This document shows, piece after piece, positions 1-8,502 of a DNA stretch of 64,000 nt. How positions within the stretch are numbered: position 1 is the first letter of the stretch; the number at the start of each line of letters is the position of its first letter. A program made the translations under genes and the position numbers. The notes beneath the pieces were generated by a model that did not search any database, had not been told where the DNA came from, and saw only the letters and a list, made by a program, of their open reading frames with translations. The DNA is from Streptomyces sp. NRRL S-350 (GTDB taxonomy: Bacteria > Actinomycetota > Actinomycetes > Streptomycetales > Streptomycetaceae), in assembly GCF_000719705.1 (NCBI RefSeq), contig NZ_JOHO01000011.1, positions 62,001 to 126,000 on the forward strand. Reading direction: 5' to 3'.

Positions 1-40
1 CGAGAGTGAGGTCCAGGGGCGTCGGGTTCGGGCTGCTCAT
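1..40 (-). CDS. Start of unidentified gene running off the left edge
   Basis: An ATG at 40-38 on the minus strand opens a frame of 13 codons (MSSPNPTPLDLTL) that leaves the window. Reading back from it, a TAGGCT hexamer (52-47) lies exactly 6 nt before the ATG and there is no Shine-Dalgarno, the arrangement of a leaderless streptomycete gene; this is the main reason to call it. It is divergent from the lysozyme-fold gene that starts at 207. The product cannot be identified from 13 residues. Confidence 0.5.
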   Translation of the reverse strand, partial: MSSPNPTPLDLTL

Positions 41-206
41 GGCGTCAGCCTAGTCCGCGGGGCCGGTGCGCCGCGGGGGCCGACGGGCGGCCCCGACGGG
101 ACCGTCCGGCGGGGGCGAACGGGTGGGTGGCGGCAACCGGCGGCGCCGCACACCCGTCCGAGTGGGTACGGTGTCGGATCTAGGTGCAGGTGCGAGAGGG
201 GCGACG

Positions 207-1292
207 GTGGCCAGGAGAAGGAGCAGCGAGGAGCTGGGCGACGAGACGGCGCCCGCCCGCCGCCGCGGGCCGCTGCGCGCCCTGCTGCTGGTGATCGTCG
301 GGCTGCTCGGCCTGGCGCTGGTCGCGGGCCTGGCCGTGGTGGGCATCTGGTGGTTCGGTTTCAAGCCCGGGGAGTCCGAGGGCTGTTCGGTGAAGACCGC
401 GGCCGGCAACGGCACCCTGGAGCTCCCACAGGCCGCCAACGCCGCGACGATCGCCGCGGTGGCGCGCTCGCGGGGGCTGCCGGACCGGGCCACCGCGATC
501 TCGCTGGCCACCGCCATGCAGGAGTCCAAGCTGCGCAACCTCGCGGGCGGCGACCGGGACTCGATCGGCCTGTTCCAGCAGCGGCCCTCGATGGGCTGGG
601 GCACGCCGGACCAGATCGCGGACCCGGTGTACGCGACCAACAAGTTCCTGGACGGCCTGGTCAAGGTCCCCGGCTACACCCGGCTGCCGCTGACCGACGC
701 CGCCCAGGCGGTGCAGAAGAGCGGCTACCCGCAGGCCTACGCCAAGCACGAGACGAAGGCGACGCTGCTCACCTCGGCGCTGGCCGGCCGGGAGCCCGCC
801 TCGTTCTCCTGCATCGTGCACGACTACGCCAAGCCGGACCCGGCGGACTCCGCCTCACCGACCGCCGGCTCCCCGGCCGCGGGCGCCCCCGCCGGCGCCA
901 CCGCGTCCCCGGCCGCGGCGCCGGACCGGGCCCAGGTGCTGGCCGACCGGGTGCGCCGGGAGTTCGGCCGCACCGTCACCCCGGCCACCGGCTACGCCTC
1001 GACCATCAAGGGCGCCGAGAACGCCGTCTCGCTGACCCCGGACCCGGCGACCGCCGCGCTGACCTCCTCGTCGGACTCCGGCACGGACGGCGGGGTGGGC
1101 GCCGAGCGGGCCAGCGGCTGGGAGGTGGCCCACTGGGCGGTCGCCCAGGCCCAGCAGTTGGGCATCGCGACGGTCGCCTACGACGGGAAGATCTGGCGCA
1201 AGACCAAGTCCGAGGACGGCTGGCAGCCGCAGACCTCGGGCACCTCGACCAAGCTCGTCCTGGTCACCTTGGCGCCGTCCGGCAAGGGTTGA
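207..1292 (+). CDS. Membrane-anchored lysozyme-fold (lytic transglycosylase-like) protein
   Basis: 361-residue protein. The GTG at 207 is chosen because a GAGAGGGG ribosome site precedes it and because it leaves a short Arg-rich cytoplasmic tail followed by one membrane segment (about residues 23-50). The extracellular part contains MQESKL (Glu about 106), then GGDRDSIGLFQQRPSMGWG, the actinobacterial signature of a lysozyme-like fold in which the Glu would be catalytic. A Pro/Ala/Ser-rich linker (about 210-240) leads to a second globular region of about 120 residues with no family I recognise. By family knowledge such proteins face the cell wall and may cut or bind peptidoglycan; enzyme activity is inferred. 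Homologues are often labelled hypothetical or, wrongly, heavy metal transporter. Confidence 0.75.
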   Translation: MARRRSSEELGDETAPARRRGPLRALLLVIVGLLGLALVAGLAVVGIWWFGFKPGESEGCSVKTAAGNGTLELPQAANAATIAAVARSRGLPDRATAISLATAMQESKLRNLAGGDRDSIGLFQQRPSMGWGTPDQIADPVYATNKFLDGLVKVPGYTRLPLTDAAQAVQKSGYPQAYAKHETKATLLTSALAGREPASFSCIVHDYAKPDPADSASPTAGSPAAGAPAGATASPAAAPDRAQVLADRVRREFGRTVTPATGYASTIKGAENAVSLTPDPATAALTSSSDSGTDGGVGAERASGWEVAHWAVAQAQQLGIATVAYDGKIWRKTKSEDGWQPQTSGTSTKLVLVTLAPSGKG

Positions 1293-1595
1293 CGCACGGG
1301 TGTTCGGGTTGCCGCCGGACGGGTGATTCCGGTCAACCCCGGTGGACCGGCGGCCCGCTCCGGCGGGGCGGGACGGAGAACCGTCACTCCCCTTGGCGGG
1401 GCCCGGTCCGGCGGCCTCCGGCGGGCCCGGGGAAGGCCGTTCCCGCAGTCGTACGATCCGATCGTCGGTCAGGCACTTTCCTTGCACGGGCCGAAACCTT
1501 CTGGCTTCTCAAGCGGTAACAACGTCGTCCGCCCGGTCGTCCACGCCCGGTCCCATGGGCGGACGGGACGGACCCAGACCCCTTCGAGGAGCCCC
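1293..1595. promoter_or_regulatory. 303-bp intergenic region upstream of the secreted Ala-rich protein
   Basis: No gene is supported here. It holds a 13-nt palindrome (ACGATC, C, GATCGT at 1453-1465), then a less GC-rich stretch (about 1470-1530) that is the likely promoter of the downstream gene. No convincing -10/-35 pair could be fixed by eye. Confidence 0.4.
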
Positions 1596-2399
1596 ATGTC
1601 TCACCCCCTCACGCGCCGGATCGCCCAGGCCGCGCTCATCGTGGCCGCCGGAGCGACCCCGCTGGTCGCGGCCGGCTCCGCGTCCGCCCTGGGCGGGGAC
1701 GCCCTGCTGCCCAAGAGCGACCTCGCGGCGCCACTGGGCCAGCTGACCAACAACGACACCGGTTCCACCCTCCAGCACACCACCCACCAGCTCGGCCAGG
1801 CCGCCGGCACCACCGGCGCGGCCACCGTCGCCGCAGGCGTACCGGCCTCCGCCGACGCCGCCGGCAACATCGTCGCCCACCAGCTCCCCGAGGCGAACGA
1901 GAAGGCGAGCTCGCTGACCGCGCCGGTCGACCAGACCGCCGCCACCACCGGCCAGCTCTCGGCCGTCACCCCGAAGGTCGCCTCGGCCCTGGCCGGCAAG
2001 CTCGGCGAGGCCGTCACCGGCAAGGGCATGGGCACCCGCAGCGCCAACGCCGGCGCCAGCCCGGTCGGCGGACTCGCCCAGGCGGGCTCCGTCGCCCAGG
2101 CGGTCCCGGGCGCCGACAAGCTCTCCGGTGCCCTCCCCGGCACCAACGCCGTCACCGACGCCCTGCCGCTGGGCTCCGTCGAGCGCGCCCTGCCGCTCGG
2201 CTCGGTCGAGCACACCCTGCCGGCCGGCCTGCCCGGCACGGACGCCCTGGGGCTGGCCGAGCACGGCTCGGCCAACCGCCTCGGCGGCGCCGACCTCGGC
2301 CCGAACAACCCGCTGTCCGGCCTCACCGGCGCGCTCGGCCCGGTCGGCGGCCTGCTGGGCGGCGTGAACGGCGGCAGCATCAGCGGCCTGCCGCTGTAG
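1596..2399 (+). CDS. Secreted Ala/Gly/Leu-rich protein of unknown function
   Basis: 267 residues. The ATG at 1596 has a CGAGGAG site 5 nt upstream and begins a classic signal peptide: MSHPLTRR, a hydrophobic core to about residue 27, then a likely signal peptidase cut near ASA-LGG (about 30). The mature protein is low-complexity, rich in Ala, Gly, Thr and Leu, with a short internal duplication LPLGSVERA / LPLGSVEHT and a Gly-rich end. No enzyme motif, membrane segment or LPxTG sorting signal is seen. Streptomyces homologues are sometimes labelled ATP-binding protein, but I see no nucleotide-binding motif. An extracellular or wall-associated role is inferred only from the signal peptide. Confidence 0.7.
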   Translation: MSHPLTRRIAQAALIVAAGATPLVAAGSASALGGDALLPKSDLAAPLGQLTNNDTGSTLQHTTHQLGQAAGTTGAATVAAGVPASADAAGNIVAHQLPEANEKASSLTAPVDQTAATTGQLSAVTPKVASALAGKLGEAVTGKGMGTRSANAGASPVGGLAQAGSVAQAVPGADKLSGALPGTNAVTDALPLGSVERALPLGSVEHTLPAGLPGTDALGLAEHGSANRLGGADLGPNNPLSGLTGALGPVGGLLGGVNGGSISGLPL

Positions 2400-2475
2400 T
2401 CCGCGTGCCGCGGTCCCCACGCGGTGGTCCCTGCGGTGGTACGAGTGCCGTGATCCGCGTGCCGGAGCCCTGATG

Positions 2476-2520
2476 ACGAAGGGGGCCGGTGTTCCTCCTC
2501 GGAACACCGGCCCCCTTCGT
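2476..2520. terminator. Bidirectional hairpin terminator
   Basis: A perfect 20-bp stem (2476-2495 with 2501-2520) and 5-nt loop lie between the convergent secreted-protein gene and dapC. It can serve both strands. Confidence 0.9.
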
Positions 2521-2528
2521 CGGTCCGC

Positions 2529-3695
2529 TCAGCGCGCGGCGCCCAGCCGCTCCACGGCCGCCGCGACCCGCTCGTCGGTCGCGGTGAACGCGACCCGGAC
2601 GAAGCGCTCGCCGGCCGGCCCGTAGAAGTCGCCGGGCGCCACCAGGATGCCCAGCCCCGCCAGTTCGGCCACGGTCTCCCAGCACGGCCGGTCCTGGGTC
2701 GCCCACAGGTAGAGGCTCGCCTCGGAGTGCTCGATCCGGAAGCCGTACGCCTCCAGCGCCGCCCGCAGCGCCGAGCGCCGGGCCGCGTACCGCTCGCGCT
2801 GCTCGGCCACGTGGGCGTCGTCCGCGAGCGCGGCGACGGTCGCCGCCTGGACGGGGGCGGGCACGATCATGCCGCCGTGCTTGCGCACCTCCAGCAGCTC
2901 CTTGACCACCACCGGGTCACCCGCGACGAAGGAGGCGCGGTAGCCGGCCAGGTTGGAGCGCTTGGAGAGCGAGTGGACGGCCAGCAGGCCCTCGTGGCCG
3001 CCCCCGCACACCTGCGGGTGGAGGACGGAGACCGGCTCCGCCTCCCAGCCCAGCTCCAGGTAGCACTCGTCGCTGACCAGCAGCGCCCGGTGCTCCCGGG
3101 CCCACTCGACGGCGCGGCGCAGTTCGTCCGCGTCCAGCACCCGGCCGGTCGGGTTGGACGGCGAGTTCACCCAGAGCAGGCGCACCCGGGAGCCGTCCAG
3201 CTCGTCCACCGAGTCGTACTCGACCGGCTCGGCGCCGCACAGGCGCGCGCCGACCTCGTAGGTCGGGTAGGCCAGGCGCGGGTAGGCGACCTGGTCGCCG
3301 GGGCCGAGGCCGAGCTGGGTCGGCAGCCAGGCCACCAGTTCCTTGGAGCCGACGGTCGGCAGGACGGCCTGCGGGCCGATCTCGGCGCCGACGCGCCGGC
3401 GCAGCCAGCCGGCGATCGCCTCGCGCAGCTCCAGCGGGCCCCACACGGTCGGGTAGCCGGGCGTGTCCGAGTGCGCGGCCAGCGCCTTCTGGACCACCTC
3501 GGGGACCGGGTCCACCGGAGTGCCGACGGAGAAGTCGCAGAGGCCGCCCGGGTGGGCCAGGGCGGTCGCCTTGTACGGCTCCAGCCTGTCCCAGGGGAAG
3601 TCCGGCAGGAGGTCGGACAGCCTGCCCCGGTCTGAATGGCGGCGCGCCGCCCCCGGGTGGCCCGGGAACGGCGCGCGCGTGCTGTCGGTGTTCAC
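2529..3695 (-). CDS. dapC: Succinyldiaminopimelate transaminase
   Basis: 388-residue class I/II aminotransferase. It uses pyridoxal phosphate to transfer an amino group in the lysine/diaminopimelate pathway that supplies peptidoglycan and lysine. Diagnostic blocks are the N-terminal FPWDRLEPYKATALAHPGG and SVGTPVDPVP, the SPSNPTGR substrate block, and SLSKRSNLAGYR with the Schiff-base lysine. It lies 20 bp behind the ferredoxin gene on the same strand, an arrangement I recall from Streptomyces. The GTG at 3695 gives about 28 residues before the conserved FPWD block with only a weak ribosome site, so the true start may be slightly further in. A terminator follows. Confidence 0.9.
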   Translation of the reverse strand: MNTDSTRAPFPGHPGAARRHSDRGRLSDLLPDFPWDRLEPYKATALAHPGGLCDFSVGTPVDPVPEVVQKALAAHSDTPGYPTVWGPLELREAIAGWLRRRVGAEIGPQAVLPTVGSKELVAWLPTQLGLGPGDQVAYPRLAYPTYEVGARLCGAEPVEYDSVDELDGSRVRLLWVNSPSNPTGRVLDADELRRAVEWAREHRALLVSDECYLELGWEAEPVSVLHPQVCGGGHEGLLAVHSLSKRSNLAGYRASFVAGDPVVVKELLEVRKHGGMIVPAPVQAATVAALADDAHVAEQRERYAARRSALRAALEAYGFRIEHSEASLYLWATQDRPCWETVAELAGLGILVAPGDFYGPAGERFVRVAFTATDERVAAAVERLGAAR

Positions 3696-3715
3696 AGCTT
3701 CGTTGCCACCGATCG

Positions 3716-4042
3716 TCAGTGGTCGGCGTTCTGCGGCGGCAGAGCGGCGATGAACGGGTGGTCACGCTCGATCAGGCCCAGCTTCGAGGCGCCACCGGGC
3801 GAACCCAGGTCGTCGAAGAACTCGACGTTCGCCTTGTAGTAGTCCTTCCACTCCTCGGGAGTGTCGTCCTCGTAGAAGATCGCCTCGACCGGGCAGACCG
3901 GCTCGCAAGCGCCACAGTCGACACACTCATCCGGGTGGATGTAGAGCGATCGCTCACCCTCGTAGATGCAGTCAACCGGGCACTCTTCGATGCACGCCTT
4001 GTCCTTCACGTCGACACAAGGCTGCGCGATGACGTAGGTCAC
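3716..4042 (-). CDS. fdxA: Seven-iron ferredoxin ([3Fe-4S][4Fe-4S])
   Basis: 108-residue soluble electron carrier. The GTG at 4042 (VTYVIAQPC) is fixed by a GAGGAG site upstream. Cysteines at about 9, 17, 21, 25, 40, 43, 46 and 50 follow the pattern of FdxA: C9, C17 and C50 for the 3Fe cluster, C21, C40, C43 and C46 for the 4Fe cluster. The acidic C-terminal half (EEWKDYYKANVEFFDDLGSPGGA) is typical of the actinobacterial family. It is divergent from the GNAT gene at 4173 and is followed closely by dapC, so the two may be cotranscribed. The redox partner is not shown by the sequence; cytochromes P450 and other oxidoreductases are possible. Confidence 0.95.
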   Translation of the reverse strand: MTYVIAQPCVDVKDKACIEECPVDCIYEGERSLYIHPDECVDCGACEPVCPVEAIFYEDDTPEEWKDYYKANVEFFDDLGSPGGASKLGLIERDHPFIAALPPQNADH

Positions 4043-4172
4043 GCTGTCGTTCCTCCTCGGAAGGGCCTGGCGGCCCGTTCTGTTCTGCTCGCGTGCGCGG
4101 TGAGCGCGGCGTCGTCGATGCCCGCCCCTAGTATCGCGGGTCGGAGACCGCAAATGCACAGGAGGTGGCCTG

Positions 4173-5186
4173 ATGACGACGGGCAGCCCGGTCGAGGACC
4201 GTCCGGAGGTCCGGATAGATCGCTCTGACGTGGGACGACGCGTGTCCGTCCGGCGCCTGGCCGAGTTCGTGGACGACCGCCCGGTCTTCCGGGATTCGAT
4301 CGGCGTGCTCACATCGTGGGACGACGAGGGGTTGACGGTCGTACCGCGGTCCGGCGGCCCGGTCCACGTGCCGGAGAAACTGCTGGTCGCGGGCAAGGTC
4401 GTGCCGCCGTTCCCCGCTCGGCGCGCTCCCCTGCCGGTCGTCGCGCCGGTCGAGCTGCAGCGGATCGCCGGGCGCGGCTGGCCGGCCGTGGAGCAGGAAC
4501 CGCTCGGCGAGTGGACGCTGCGCGCCGCGGCCGGGTTCACCCGGCGGGCCAACTCCGTCCAGGCGCTCGGCGACCCGGGGGTGCCGCTGCCGCAGGCGCT
4601 GGCCGCCGTCCGGGCCTGGTACGCGGCACGCGGGCTGCCCGCCTACGTCGAGGTGGTCTCCCCCGGCTCCCCGGACCGGCTCGTCGCGGAACTCGACCGG
4701 CTGGGCGCCGGGTACGCGCCCACCCTCGTCCTCACCGCCCCGCTGGCCCTACTCGCCCGGGCCGGCACCGGACACGACCGGGTGCGGCTCGCGCGGACGG
4801 CCGACGCCGCATGGCTGTCGGCGTACCGGCGGGTCACCGGCGACCCGGCCGTGGAGGAGGCGGCGCTGGAAGTCCTGCACGGCGGGCCGTCGGTCTGGTT
4901 CGCCAGTGTGCCGGGCGCGCCCGGGCAGCCGCCGCTCGCGATCGGACGCTGCGTCATCGAGGGCTCCTGGGCCTGCTTCGGCGCGATCGAGGTCCAGCCG
5001 TACGCCCGGCGGGCGGGGCTGGGGACGGCGGTCATGGCGGTACTCGCCTCGCGCGCGGCCGAGGAGGGGGCGAGCGGCGGATACCTGCAGGTCGAGGCGG
5101 AGAACACGGGGGCGATCGCGCTCTATGACGGACTCGGCTTCACGACCAGTCACACTTACCACTATGCCCGTCTTCCCCAGGAGTAG
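4173..5186 (+). CDS. GNAT family N-acetyltransferase with N-terminal domain
   Basis: 337 residues; start fixed by AGGAGG at 4160-4165. The first ~90 residues (DVGRRVSVRRL...VFRDSIGVLTSWDDEGLTVV) form a small beta-rich domain found in actinobacterial histone-acetyltransferase-like GNATs. The C-terminal GNAT domain ends with the acetyl-CoA pyrophosphate loop PYARRAGLGTAVM (about 272-284) and the usual ENTGAIALYDGLGF motif. It probably moves an acetyl group from acetyl-CoA to an amine, but the substrate is unknown. It shares a divergent promoter region with fdxA. Confidence 0.85.
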   Translation: MTTGSPVEDRPEVRIDRSDVGRRVSVRRLAEFVDDRPVFRDSIGVLTSWDDEGLTVVPRSGGPVHVPEKLLVAGKVVPPFPARRAPLPVVAPVELQRIAGRGWPAVEQEPLGEWTLRAAAGFTRRANSVQALGDPGVPLPQALAAVRAWYAARGLPAYVEVVSPGSPDRLVAELDRLGAGYAPTLVLTAPLALLARAGTGHDRVRLARTADAAWLSAYRRVTGDPAVEEAALEVLHGGPSVWFASVPGAPGQPPLAIGRCVIEGSWACFGAIEVQPYARRAGLGTAVMAVLASRAAEEGASGGYLQVEAENTGAIALYDGLGFTTSHTYHYARLPQE

Positions 5187-5221
5187 CAGTCGGGTCGCTT
5201 TGTCCGTTTTCCGCTCTTCGT

Positions 5222-5245
5222 TTGTCCGCTTGTCCGCTTGTCCGC
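5222..5245. repeat. Three tandem copies of TTGTCCGC
   Basis: Three perfect 8-bp units (5222-5229, 5230-5237, 5238-5245) lie in the 157-bp gap between the GNAT gene and the SirB1-type gene. Imperfect copies flank them on both sides (about 5198 and 5260). Confidence 0.7.
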
Positions 5246-5343
5246 CGGCCGGTCGCCATGTCCGCCTGTCGACCGGCCCGCCCCACCCTCACGTCCGTCC
5301 CGCCAACTCGTCCCTCCGCCGTACGAAAGCCGTCGCCGTCACC

Positions 5344-6216
5344 GTGACCGAGCAGAGCAGAGACCGTTTCCGGACCGCCGCCCGAGCCGAGCAGCCCGAC
5401 CCGGTGCTGCTGTGCGTGCTCGCCGCCGCCGAACACGGCCCGGCGCTCGACCCCGGCGACCCCGGCGAGCCCCCCGGCGTGGACGCCCTGCTCGCCGCCT
5501 GCGAGGCCGCACTGGAACGGCACGCGGCCGCCGTCCGGCTGGCCGTGGCGGAGCGCGCCCCCGCCGGGCCGGAGGAGACCGCCGCCCTGCTCGCGGCCGT
5601 CCTCGGCGGGCGGGAGCGCTTCCACGGGCGGCAGGCGGACTACCGGCGGCTGGAGTCCTCGCTGCTGCCCGAGGTGCTGCGTCGGCGGCGCGGGCTGCCC
5701 ATCATGCTCTCCCTGGTGTGGACGGCCGTCGGGCGGCGGGCCGGGCTCGCCGTCCACGGCATCGCCCTGCCCGGCCACTTCATCGTCGCCGTCGGCGGCC
5801 CCTCGGGCGGCGACGACTACGTCCTGGCCGACCCGTTCCACGGCGGGCGGCTGCTCGACCCGGAGGACGTCCAGGGCCTGGTCGCCGCCGCCGGGCACGA
5901 CTTCACGCCCGCCATGCTCACCCCGGCCCAGCCCCTCGACATCGTGCTGCGGGTGCTCGGCAACATCCGCGTCTGGGCCGCCGACCGGCCCGAGCACGCC
6001 CGCACCCAGCTCTGGGCCACCGAACTCGCCCTGCTGCTGCCCCGGCACCCCGCCCAGCTCCGCCTCGAACGGGCCGAACTCCTCGTCCGGACCGGGGACT
6101 TCCTCGGCGGCGCGGCGGAGATGGACGCGTACGCGCAGATCCTCGACGCCTTCGACCCGGACGGCGCCGCCGAGGTCCGCCAGGAGGCGCGGGCGGCACG
6201 GCACCGGCTCAACTGA
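5344..6216 (+). CDS. SirB1-type transglutaminase-fold protein
   Basis: 290 residues from the GTG at 5344. The core reads YRRLESSLLPEVLRRRRGLP, IMLSLVWTAVGRRAGLAVHGIALPGHFIV and ADPFHGG, the blocks of the SirB1/transglutaminase-core family. The usual catalytic Cys is not seen in the expected place (S/V in SLVW), as in most SirB1 members, so enzyme activity is doubtful. A helical repeat-like C-terminus (RVWAADRPEHARTQLWATEL) follows. No ribosome site is visible before the GTG, so the start is tentative. It converges on the response regulator with only 18 bp between them and no terminator. Confidence 0.75.
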   Translation: MTEQSRDRFRTAARAEQPDPVLLCVLAAAEHGPALDPGDPGEPPGVDALLAACEAALERHAAAVRLAVAERAPAGPEETAALLAAVLGGRERFHGRQADYRRLESSLLPEVLRRRRGLPIMLSLVWTAVGRRAGLAVHGIALPGHFIVAVGGPSGGDDYVLADPFHGGRLLDPEDVQGLVAAAGHDFTPAMLTPAQPLDIVLRVLGNIRVWAADRPEHARTQLWATELALLLPRHPAQLRLERAELLVRTGDFLGGAAEMDAYAQILDAFDPDGAAEVRQEARAARHRLN

Positions 6217-6234
6217 ACCGGCCGGGCCCCGCCG

Positions 6235-6864
6235 TCAGAGCCAGCCCTTCTCCCGGGCGATCCGGACGGCCTCGGTGCGGTTGCGGGCGTCCGTCTTCTG
6301 GATCGCCATCGACAGGTAGTTGCGGACCGTCCCCTCCGACAGGTGCAGCCGCCTGGCGATGTCCGCGTTCACCGCGCCGTCGGCGGCCGCCCCCAGCACG
6401 TCCCGCTCGCGCGGGGTCAGCGGGTTGGCGCCCTCGGCCAGCGCAGCCGCCGCCAGCGCCGGATCGATCACCCGCTCGCCGCGCAGCACCCGGCGGATCG
6501 CCTCGGCCAGTTCGGAGGCGGGCGCGTCCTTCACCAGGAACGCGTCCGCGCCCGACTCCATCGCCCGGCGCAGGTAGCCGGGGCGGCCGAAGGTCGTCGC
6601 GATGACCACCTTGGTCTGCGGCGCCCGCCGGCGCAGTTCGGCGGCGGCTTCGATGCCCGTCATCCCCGGCATCTCGATGTCCAGCACGGCGACCCGCACG
6701 TCGTTCGCCAGCACCGCCGCCACCACCTCGTCCCCGCGCCCGACCTGCGCGACGACGTCGATGTCCCCCTCCAGCCCGAGCAGCGCGGCCAGCGCCTCCC
6801 GGACCATCCCCTGATCCTCGGCCAGCAGTACGCGGATCGAGGCCCCGTTGTCTGTGTCACTCAT
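6235..6864 (-). CDS. NarL/LuxR-type response regulator (DesR-like)
   Basis: 209 residues, start MSDTDNG at 6864. The receiver domain (about 8-125) has the acidic pair AEDQ, the phosphorylation Asp in VAVLDIEMPGMTG (about 62), the Thr of ATTFG and the Lys of LVKDA. A LuxR-type helix-turn-helix ends the protein (LTPRERDVLGAAADGAVNADIARRLHLSEGTVRNYL). It is most like regulators that pair with DesK-type kinases of ABC-2 exporters. No kinase adjoins it, but one lies at 8871-10304 on the same strand beyond an inserted MerR-GNAT pair; I infer it is the partner. The probable operator is the palindrome at 12087-12100. Confidence 0.88.
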   Translation of the reverse strand: MSDTDNGASIRVLLAEDQGMVREALAALLGLEGDIDVVAQVGRGDEVVAAVLANDVRVAVLDIEMPGMTGIEAAAELRRRAPQTKVVIATTFGRPGYLRRAMESGADAFLVKDAPASELAEAIRRVLRGERVIDPALAAAALAEGANPLTPRERDVLGAAADGAVNADIARRLHLSEGTVRNYLSMAIQKTDARNRTEAVRIAREKGWL

Positions 6865-6890
6865 GGCCCCGACCTTAGAGGGAAACGGTC

Positions 6891-6921
6891 TTGAGTCTCC
6901 GGTGGGGGGAGACCGCACAGT
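6891..6921 (+). promoter_or_regulatory. MerR-type promoter with 19-bp spacer and operator
   Basis: A -35 box TTGAGT (6891-6896) and a -10-like CACAGT (6916-6921) are separated by 19 bp, the over-long spacing typical of MerR-regulated promoters. Within it lies an inverted repeat GTCTCC (6895-6900) and GGAGAC (6908-6913). Initiation about 7 nt after the -10 would fall on the ATG at 6929, so the message is predicted to be leaderless and autoregulated. Confidence 0.7.
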
Positions 6922-6928
6922 GGTGCCC

Positions 6929-7873
6929 ATGGACGGAGACGACACCAGCTATTCGATCGGCGACCTCGCCCGGCGGACCGGGCTCACGGTCAAGGCCATC
7001 CGGTTCTACGCCGACACCGGCATCGTCCCGCCCACCGGCCGTACACCCGCCGGCTACCGGCGCTACGACGTCCACGCGCTCGCCCGGCTCGACCTCGTCC
7101 GCACCCTGCGCGAACTCGGCCTCGACCTGCCCGCCATCCGGCGCGTGCTGGAACGGGAGGCCCCGCTGCCCGAGGTCGCCGCCGCGCACGCCGAGGCGCT
7201 GGAGGTCCAGATCAGGACGCTCCGGCTGCGCCGGGCAGTGCTGCTCGCCGTCGCCCAACGCGGCTCCACCCCAGAGGAGATGGGACTCATGCACAAGCTC
7301 GCCAAGCTCTCCGACGCCGAACGCCGGCGCCTCGTCCACGACTTCATCGACGAGGCGTTCGGCGGCCTGGACGCCAACCCCGAGTTCGTCGCCATGATGC
7401 GCTCCGCCATGCCCGAACTCCCCGAGGAGCCGCGGCCGGAGCAGGTCGAGGCCTGGGTCGAACTCGGCGAACTCGTCCAGGACCGGGACTTCCGCGCCGC
7501 CGTACGGAAGATGGCCGAGCACCAGGCCGCCGAACGGGCCGACGGGGACCGCAGCGGCCTGCACCACGCGCTCACCGAGACCGTGAAGTCCGTGGTCGGC
7601 AGGGCATTGGCGGACGGCACCGCGCCCGGCTCCACCGACGCCGACCCGGTCGTCGCCCGGCTCACCGCCGCGTACGCCGAGACCTTCCACCGCCCCGACG
7701 ACGAGGCCCTGCGGCGCTGGCTCCTCACCCGCCTGGAGACCGCCGACGACCCGCGCGCCGAGCGCTACTGGCAGCTGCTGGCGGTGATCAACGGCTGGCC
7801 CGTCCCGGAGAGCCTGGCCGAGGTATTCCAGTGGTTCGCCGAGGCCCTGCGCGCCAGACTGCCGGAATGCTGA
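6929..7873 (+). CDS. MerR family transcriptional regulator
   Basis: 314 residues. The N-terminal winged helix (SIGDLARRTGLTVKAIRFY...GIVPPTGRTPAGYRRYD) is a standard MerR DNA-binding domain, followed by a coiled-coil dimer helix. The remaining ~200 residues are a helical ligand or effector domain with no metal-binding cysteines, so metal sensing is unlikely. The ATG at 6929 is preferred over an in-frame GTG at 6923 because the promoter geometry places the transcript start on it. The stop overlaps the start of the GNAT gene (ATGCTGA), implying coupled translation. The regulator probably controls itself and the GNAT. Confidence 0.9.
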   Translation: MDGDDTSYSIGDLARRTGLTVKAIRFYADTGIVPPTGRTPAGYRRYDVHALARLDLVRTLRELGLDLPAIRRVLEREAPLPEVAAAHAEALEVQIRTLRLRRAVLLAVAQRGSTPEEMGLMHKLAKLSDAERRRLVHDFIDEAFGGLDANPEFVAMMRSAMPELPEEPRPEQVEAWVELGELVQDRDFRAAVRKMAEHQAAERADGDRSGLHHALTETVKSVVGRALADGTAPGSTDADPVVARLTAAYAETFHRPDDEALRRWLLTRLETADDPRAERYWQLLAVINGWPVPESLAEVFQWFAEALRARLPEC

Positions 7874-8403
7874 CCCTGGAACCCCTGCGGCCCGACCACG
7901 CCGAGGCCCTCCTGGCCTTCGAACGCGTCAACCGCGCCCACTTCGCCCGCACCATCCCCGACCGCGGCGACGCCTACTTCGCCGGGTTCGCCGCCCGCCA
8001 CGCCGCCCTCCTCGCCGAACAGGCCGCGGGCATCTGCCGGTTCCACGTCATCCGGGACGCCGACGGGGAGCTCGTCGGCCGGGTGAACCTGGTCGACCTC
8101 GTCGCCGGCAGTGCCGAACTCGGCTACCGCATCGCCGAATCCGCCACCGGCCGCGGCATCGCCACCGCCGCCGTGGCCGAGGTCTGCCGCCTCGCCGCCA
8201 CCGCCTACGGCCTGACCGGCCTGACCGCCGCCACCACCGTGGACAACTCCGCCTCCCGGGCCGTCCTCGCCCGCAACGGCTTCCGCTCCACCGCCGAGAT
8301 CCTCCTCGACGACCGCCCCGCCCTCTCCTTCCGCCGCAGCCTCGACGACCTCCGGCCGCCGGAGTGGGAAGTCGGCCGGGCCGACTTCCCGCTCCGCACA
8401 TAG
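7867..8403 (+). CDS. GNAT N-acetyltransferase (ribosomal-protein-Ala type)
   Basis: 178 residues starting inside the MerR stop region (ATGCTGA overlap). It carries the N-terminal LTLEPLRPDHAEALLAF, GRVNLVD, the acetyl-CoA loop region ATGRGIATAAVAEV and the terminal DNSASRAVLARNGF, as in RimJ/RimL-like transferases that acetylate protein N-termini or small amines. The tight coupling to a MerR gene suggests a MerR-controlled resistance or modification function; the substrate is not predicted. Confidence 0.88.
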   Translation: MLTLEPLRPDHAEALLAFERVNRAHFARTIPDRGDAYFAGFAARHAALLAEQAAGICRFHVIRDADGELVGRVNLVDLVAGSAELGYRIAESATGRGIATAAVAEVCRLAATAYGLTGLTAATTVDNSASRAVLARNGFRSTAEILLDDRPALSFRRSLDDLRPPEWEVGRADFPLRT

Positions 8404-8406
8404 GCC

Positions 8407-8491
8407 CCGCCGGTCGTACCGGCGGCGTCGCCTCCCCCTCCTCCCCGGGGCTCGGCCGCAGCACCGGCTCGGGCCCAAGTCGGCCCCGGGG
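8407..8491. terminator. Convergent terminator region with two hairpins
   Basis: An 8-bp stem with 3-nt loop (8407-8414 / 8418-8425) is followed by a second 9-bp inverted repeat (8443-8451 / 8483-8491). The region separates the plus-strand GNAT from the minus-strand hypothetical gene. Confidence 0.55.
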
Positions 8492-8502
8492 AAGGGCGGG
8501 AG

